Part shown: positions 22,771 through 26,586 of the stretch, piece after piece
Position numbering within the stretch: position 1 is the first letter of the stretch
Layout of the letters: every line of letters begins with the position of its first letter
Assembly (NCBI GenBank): GCA_964467615.1
Contig: CAYXRK010000053.1
Span: 1 to 26,586 of the forward strand
Direction: 5' to 3'
DNA from: CAYXRK01 sp964467615
GTDB taxonomy: Bacteria; Hydrogenedentota; Hydrogenedentia; Hydrogenedentales; GCA-2746185
Length of the DNA: 26,586 nucleotides
Position numbers and translations under genes: made by a program
Notes under the pieces: model-generated
Told to the model about the DNA's origin: nothing
Databases searched by the model: none
What the model saw: the letters and a program-made list of their open reading frames with translations, nothing else

Positions 22771-24901
22771 ACGTAAGCGTGGCGCCTGGTGCAGCGGTGG
22801 AGTCCAGCGCCACCTCTTCAGGCGTCCATCCATCACCTGCACGCACGCGAAAGCTATTCTTCTCAGCGGGTGTGGACGATACAATGCGTAGTTCGATTGT
22901 CGTGTGAGTAGCGCGCACATCGAATGTGAGGTTTCGGAATCGAATCCGGGTGACCGTCAGCTCAGGCCAGTCCGCGGGCAATCGTGGGTCGAGTACGACG
23001 CCTTCCGGTTCAGCGCGCAATCCGAGCAGGCCGTCCACCACGAATTGCGGTAGCAACACGCTCTCGAAAAATTCAGCGTCCAGACCGAGGCCCCCGGCGG
23101 TGCCCGCTCCCTGGAGCGTGCCTTCGCGCGAGCCGTCGTAGTAGGCGCGGTATCCGCCAGCGGCGCTGACCTCCCCGTACCACGCGGCGATTTCCTTGAG
23201 GCGTTGTGCGACGCTATCCGGCCCGCGTGTTTTCAGGCGCGCCATCAGATCGAAATACGAAAAACCCATCACCGCGCCGCCGTCCTGCACCTGACCGCCG
23301 AACGGAATGCTCTCCGGCGAAGACCAGGCCCAGAAGTAATAGTCGATGTTGCGGCGCGTCGTCGCACGTGGGCCGAATCGCCAATGGTAGATGTCCGCGC
23401 CGGTCGACGTATCGCCCTCGATCATGCGATCTCCACAAATCCACTGCATGATCTGTTCGGCGTGGTCGGCAGTCGCGAAGCCGTAGTGGACCGCCTCGAG
23501 ATTTAGGAATGTGAAGCCGTAGTCGTGTCCCTTGCCATCCTGATCGATGGAGCAATAGAAGCGCTCAGTGTCGTGGTTCCAGAAGACTTCGTTGCCCTTG
23601 GCTTTGACGCGCGCGGCGCGTTGTTCGAGTTCCTCCGCGGTAAACGCCGAGGGCCCGCGGGGAACGTTCCACCCCGGATGGCCCGCCACTGTGCGCTCGA
23701 TGGCCGCCATCGACAAGAGCGCGTCGTAGTATTGGATCGTTGCGTAGCAATCCTTCCAGCCCATCGGCAGAAGGTCCCAGTAGTTATTGCCGACGCCGTT
23801 CCCCGAGTGGACGACCTTCTTGCCATCGTTCGTGTATTCAATCCCACTACGGCCCTCGTGTCCGATCCACGGGGTCAATACCAAGTCTTCGGTATCGGCG
23901 TGAAACTCGGTCATGATGTACCGCAATGCGATCCTCATTCGGCCAATTTCCGTACGAAGAAAATCCAAATCGCCGGTCCAATTGAAATACTCGGCGTGGC
24001 CAATGACGAAGTTGGCGTTGTTGATGTTGTGCCGCGTGTCGTACTGAGTGAACAGCGCTTGAATTCCTACTGTTCCGGCAGACCGAGTGTTGCCGAAACC
24101 GATTCGCAGCCCGGTGATCGCGCCGCGCCATTCGGGGTGCTTGTACACGGGGACCATCGTGTACTTCACGTCTGATCCGTCGATTGCCGCGAAATACATC
24201 CGTCGCGAAGGCCCGAAATCCGAATGTTCCTCGGTCGTCCATTCGACGAACGGCAGCGCGTTCCCGAGGCCCGTCGCGCGCCAGCGAAGTTGCAGAAACG
24301 GCGCGTTGAATGGATCAATACGAAGCGGAGGCGCGGTGACGATGGCATGCGGGCCGGTCAATGCAATGATCCACGCCGCCTCGCGAATCCCCTCGTCTTT
24401 CGCGCCGTCGATCAGCCAGCCTTCCTGCGTCCTTACCTCGGTCCCGTGCCAGCCCGCGGAGATTCCGTCGAGGTTGAAATGCCAGCCCCAGCCGCCTTGG
24501 CCCTGTTTCCAGAACGGAAATGGCCAACCAAGTTGGTGCGCAATCGACGTATGTTGGTGGGATGCGACGTACCCATCGGCGTCCATGACGCGCCCGAGCA
24601 GCGCAGCGCGCCACTGCGCCCGCATCGTGTCCGCGCTGCCGTCTGAATCCACCGCCGGCCACAGCGCCGGCGCCACCAGCCACGGGTCCCACAGCGTCGA
24701 TTTCGGCCCCGCGCCGGGATAGTGCAGCGAGAACAGATCAGCGAGCGCTTGGACTTCGGCCTCGTGACCCGGAGCGATGAATAGCGGGAAATCTTGGGGA
24801 GGCTGCGCTTGAGCGGCCGTGGCGCTCATCGATAGGACGGCGAACGCGAACAGCCGCACGAGAGCGGCGTGCGTACTCGGCGTGGACTTTGGCATCCTCA
24901 T
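22757..24901 (-). CDS. Secreted (alpha/alpha)6-barrel glycosidase-like protein
   Basis: A 714-residue exported protein. ATG 24901 gives a signal peptide (LVRLFAFAVLSMSATAAQAQ) directly; the TTG at 24946 adds 15 residues without reason. The body carries aromatic and acidic segments typical of six-hairpin glycosidases: GWPFPFWKQGQGGWGWHF, TPWIGHEGRSGIEYTNDGKK, NYWDLLPMGWKDCYATIQYY, and WSSPESIPFGGQVQDGGAV. A beta-rich C-terminal domain of about 110 residues ends the protein (LPADWPELTVTRIRFRNLTFDVR), as in many family GH63/GH65/GH78-like enzymes. The exact family and substrate cannot be set by eye. The codon use matches neighbours and no operon partner is present. Confidence 0.82.
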   Translation of the reverse strand: MRMPKSTPSTHAALVRLFAFAVLSMSATAAQAQPPQDFPLFIAPGHEAEVQALADLFSLHYPGAGPKSTLWDPWLVAPALWPAVDSDGSADTMRAQWRAALLGRVMDADGYVASHQHTSIAHQLGWPFPFWKQGQGGWGWHFNLDGISAGWHGTEVRTQEGWLIDGAKDEGIREAAWIIALTGPHAIVTAPPLRIDPFNAPFLQLRWRATGLGNALPFVEWTTEEHSDFGPSRRMYFAAIDGSDVKYTMVPVYKHPEWRGAITGLRIGFGNTRSAGTVGIQALFTQYDTRHNINNANFVIGHAEYFNWTGDLDFLRTEIGRMRIALRYIMTEFHADTEDLVLTPWIGHEGRSGIEYTNDGKKVVHSGNGVGNNYWDLLPMGWKDCYATIQYYDALLSMAAIERTVAGHPGWNVPRGPSAFTAEELEQRAARVKAKGNEVFWNHDTERFYCSIDQDGKGHDYGFTFLNLEAVHYGFATADHAEQIMQWICGDRMIEGDTSTGADIYHWRFGPRATTRRNIDYYFWAWSSPESIPFGGQVQDGGAVMGFSYFDLMARLKTRGPDSVAQRLKEIAAWYGEVSAAGGYRAYYDGSREGTLQGAGTAGGLGLDAEFFESVLLPQFVVDGLLGLRAEPEGVVLDPRLPADWPELTVTRIRFRNLTFDVRATHTTIELRIVSSTPAEKNSFRVRAGDGWTPEEVALDSTAAPGATLTFTRK

Positions 24902-25053
24902 CGCCGCGAGCGTACACGCGGCTGCGCGGTTCGTCAAGCGCGCCAACCCACGCCAGCGCCCGTTTTTCGGTACACTATGCGCCTCCCAATGATTTGTCCG
25001 CGGCGAACTGACCGTCGCTGAGTAGCGCGCGCCGCGCGAGGAAAGGAACTCGA

Positions 25054-26112
25054 GTGAAAGTAGGTATCGTCGGTTTTGCGCGTACCGGCAAGACCACCAT
25101 TTTCAATGCATTGACCGGCGCGCACGCTGCAGTGGGCACGTTTGGCGCGCGCGACGTAAACGTGGCCGTGCTCAAAGTGCCCGACTCGCGTGTGGAGCGC
25201 CTTGCCGAAATCCACAAGCCGAAGAAAATCACGTTGGCCGAGTTCCAGTTTGTTGACGTCCCCCCCGCGGAGGGTTCCGGCGAGGAAAAGGCGATCGACG
25301 AGGCGGCCCTGCGCGAGCTAAAGAATGTCGACGCCCTTGTGCACGTCGTGCGCTGTTTCGCGAACGAACAGGTGATGCACCCGCTGGGGAGCGTGAATCC
25401 GGCGCGGGACGTGCAACGGCTGGAGGAGGAGTTCCAACTCGCCGACCTAATCGTGATTGAGAAGCGACTTGCGCGGCTCGAGAAGGAAAACAAGAAGGAC
25501 CGCGAATACGAAGTGCTCAAGCGCTGCCAGGAGACGCTTGAATCGGGAAAGTCGTTGCGCGGATTGGACCTCGGCGAACAAGAGGCCCTGTCGGTCGCGG
25601 GTTTTGGCTTTCTCTCTCGCAAATCGTTGATGCTGCTCGGCAACTACGGCGAGGAATCGATTGGCAAGGAGGACCCTTCAGGGCTTGATGCCGTCGCCTT
25701 GGAGGCCGGGCTTCCGCTCGTGTCGCTTTGCGGCGCGATGGAGCTCGAGGTCGCACAACTTGCCGAGGAAGAGCGGGCCGCATTCCGCCAGGATTTAGGG
25801 CTCGGCGAAGAGTCGCGGGTGTTTTTCATCCGAAAGGCGTACGAGATGCTCGGCTTGATCAGCTTCCTCACCGCTGGCGAACCCGAAGTGCGGGCCTGGA
25901 CCATTCGCGCGGGCACGAAGGCTTCGCGCGCGGCGGGCGTGATTCACTCGGACATTGAGCGCGGATTCATTCGCGCGGAAACTGTGGCTTATGATGACTT
26001 CATCGCGGCGGGTTCGATGGTTAAAGCTAAAGAGGCAGGCCACGTCCGGCTTGAGGGCAAGGAATATGAAATGAAAGACGGCGACATCATCCACTTCCGC
26101 TTCAACGTTTAG
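25054..26112 (+). CDS. YchF/Obg-like ATPase paralogue (DUF933)
   Basis: A 352-residue P-loop NTPase of the YchF type. The Walker A is GFARTGKTT (7-15). The G4-like NYGE fits the NxxE pattern that makes YchF prefer ATP over GTP. The C-terminal third is the TGS/DUF933 region: ISFLTAGEPEVRAWTIR, AAGVIHSDIERGFIRAE, KEAGHVRLEGKEY and DGDIIHFRFNV. Where YchF has D-I-A-G-L-V-K-G-A this protein has DVPPAEGSG, so the switch II is unlike the canonical one. It is probably a paralogue rather than the housekeeping YchF. The GTG start at 25054 is well placed behind AGGAAAGGAA. The next gene starts five bases after its stop. Confidence 0.85.
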   Translation: MKVGIVGFARTGKTTIFNALTGAHAAVGTFGARDVNVAVLKVPDSRVERLAEIHKPKKITLAEFQFVDVPPAEGSGEEKAIDEAALRELKNVDALVHVVRCFANEQVMHPLGSVNPARDVQRLEEEFQLADLIVIEKRLARLEKENKKDREYEVLKRCQETLESGKSLRGLDLGEQEALSVAGFGFLSRKSLMLLGNYGEESIGKEDPSGLDAVALEAGLPLVSLCGAMELEVAQLAEEERAAFRQDLGLGEESRVFFIRKAYEMLGLISFLTAGEPEVRAWTIRAGTKASRAAGVIHSDIERGFIRAETVAYDDFIAAGSMVKAKEAGHVRLEGKEYEMKDGDIIHFRFNV

Positions 26113-26116
26113 ACGA

Positions 26117-26554
26117 ATGTCTTCCGAACGCCGGTCCCGAAGGAATCGTCGCAAGAACTTTCTGGCGATCGGAATCGGGCTGGCTGCGGCGTCGTTACTC
26201 GTGGCCGCGACCGAGGGAATCTTCTATCTACTGAATCACCGCCCTAGCCGCTCGGGAGGTGAAGATCCGTACCTTTTCCAGTTCAGCGATCAGCTTGGCT
26301 ACAAACCGCTGCCGAACGCCGATCGGCGGGCGTGGCGGACTTTTGACGGGCAAACAGTTTTCGATGTCCGCTATCGAACTGACGCCTACGGCCGCCGGAT
26401 CACACCAAGCCCGGATGGCGCGGATCGCTTTTTGGTCTTCTTCGGTTGTTCGTTCGTGTTCGGAGAAGGTATCGCGGAAGATGAAACGCTTCCCGCGCAG
26501 ACCGCGCGATTGCTGCCGAGAGTTCGCGCATATACTAACAAGGCCATAATATAG
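26117..26554 (+). CDS. SGNH/GDSL hydrolase-like membrane-anchored protein, truncated
   Basis: The N-terminal 145 residues of an SGNH-hydrolase-like protein. A basic stretch (RRSRRNRRK) and a membrane segment (FLAIGIGLAAASLLVAATEG) are followed by a periplasmic region with LGYKPLPNADRR and FFGCSFVFGEGIAEDETLP, where GCS takes the place of the GDS nucleophile motif. The family normally continues for another 150-200 residues after VRAY-N. Here a stop appears at 26552-26554, within an AT-rich terminal stretch unlike the rest of the gene. The break is more likely an assembly-edge artefact than a genuine end. It lies five bases after the YchF-like gene. Confidence 0.6.
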   Translation: MSSERRSRRNRRKNFLAIGIGLAAASLLVAATEGIFYLLNHRPSRSGGEDPYLFQFSDQLGYKPLPNADRRAWRTFDGQTVFDVRYRTDAYGRRITPSPDGADRFLVFFGCSFVFGEGIAEDETLPAQTARLLPRVRAYTNKAII

Positions 26555-26586
26555 ACTACACTTTTCCGATCAGATGTTTTATACTG

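Overview
The window is GC-rich bacterial DNA (codon use strongly G/C-ending) from an organism that looks like a planctomycete or a related lineage such as Candidatus Hydrogenedentota. The main clues are a paired DUF1501 protein and c-heme DUF1549/DUF1553 protein, a TPR-serine/threonine kinase fusion and a cytochrome P460. No phylogenetic marker is present, so the phylum is an inference. Both ends look like contig edges: an open reading frame runs off or breaks at each end.

Region 1 (1-5202, minus strand) is one tightly packed run: DUF1501 protein, PIN-domain toxin-like protein, two tandem paralogous repeat proteins with an antitoxin-like FD(C)VE(M/F)KR motif, the DUF1549/DUF1553 cytochrome, then an antitoxin and a RelE-like toxin cut by the window edge. 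Several genes overlap by 4 bases. The DUF1501 and DUF1549 genes, normally neighbours, are therefore separated and followed by toxin-antitoxin genes. Divergent from this run (5359-6820, plus strand) is a higBA-type pair with a clear promoter and palindromic operator. Its antitoxin is fused to an ImmA/IrrE-type metallopeptidase. Three toxin-antitoxin-like loci thus lie within 6.8 kb.

Region 2 (6975-12206) holds a P1B-type metal ATPase (plus), then a minus-strand queuosine precursor operon queE-queD-queF in which QueD is a two-domain tandem fusion. Next come a short unknown gene overlapping a PIG-L family deacetylase (plus) and a tRNA-Ser(GCU) on the minus strand with a terminator-like hairpin.

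Region 3 (12333-17639) holds a YpdA-like flavin disulfide reductase with a catalytically degenerate aldo/keto-reductase-like partner, a small membrane protein flanked by two inverted copies of a hairpin repeat, and a periplasmic cytochrome P460. On the opposite strand is a large polytopic membrane protein of glycosyltransferase type.

Region 4 (17773-26554) holds a plus-strand run of a membrane-anchored repeat protein/serine-threonine kinase, a nitrilase-superfamily protein and a PabB-PabC fusion for 4-aminobenzoate synthesis. A secreted glycosidase-like protein lies convergently. The window ends with a YchF-like ATPase paralogue and a truncated SGNH-hydrolase-like gene. Intergenic gaps are all under 300 bases.
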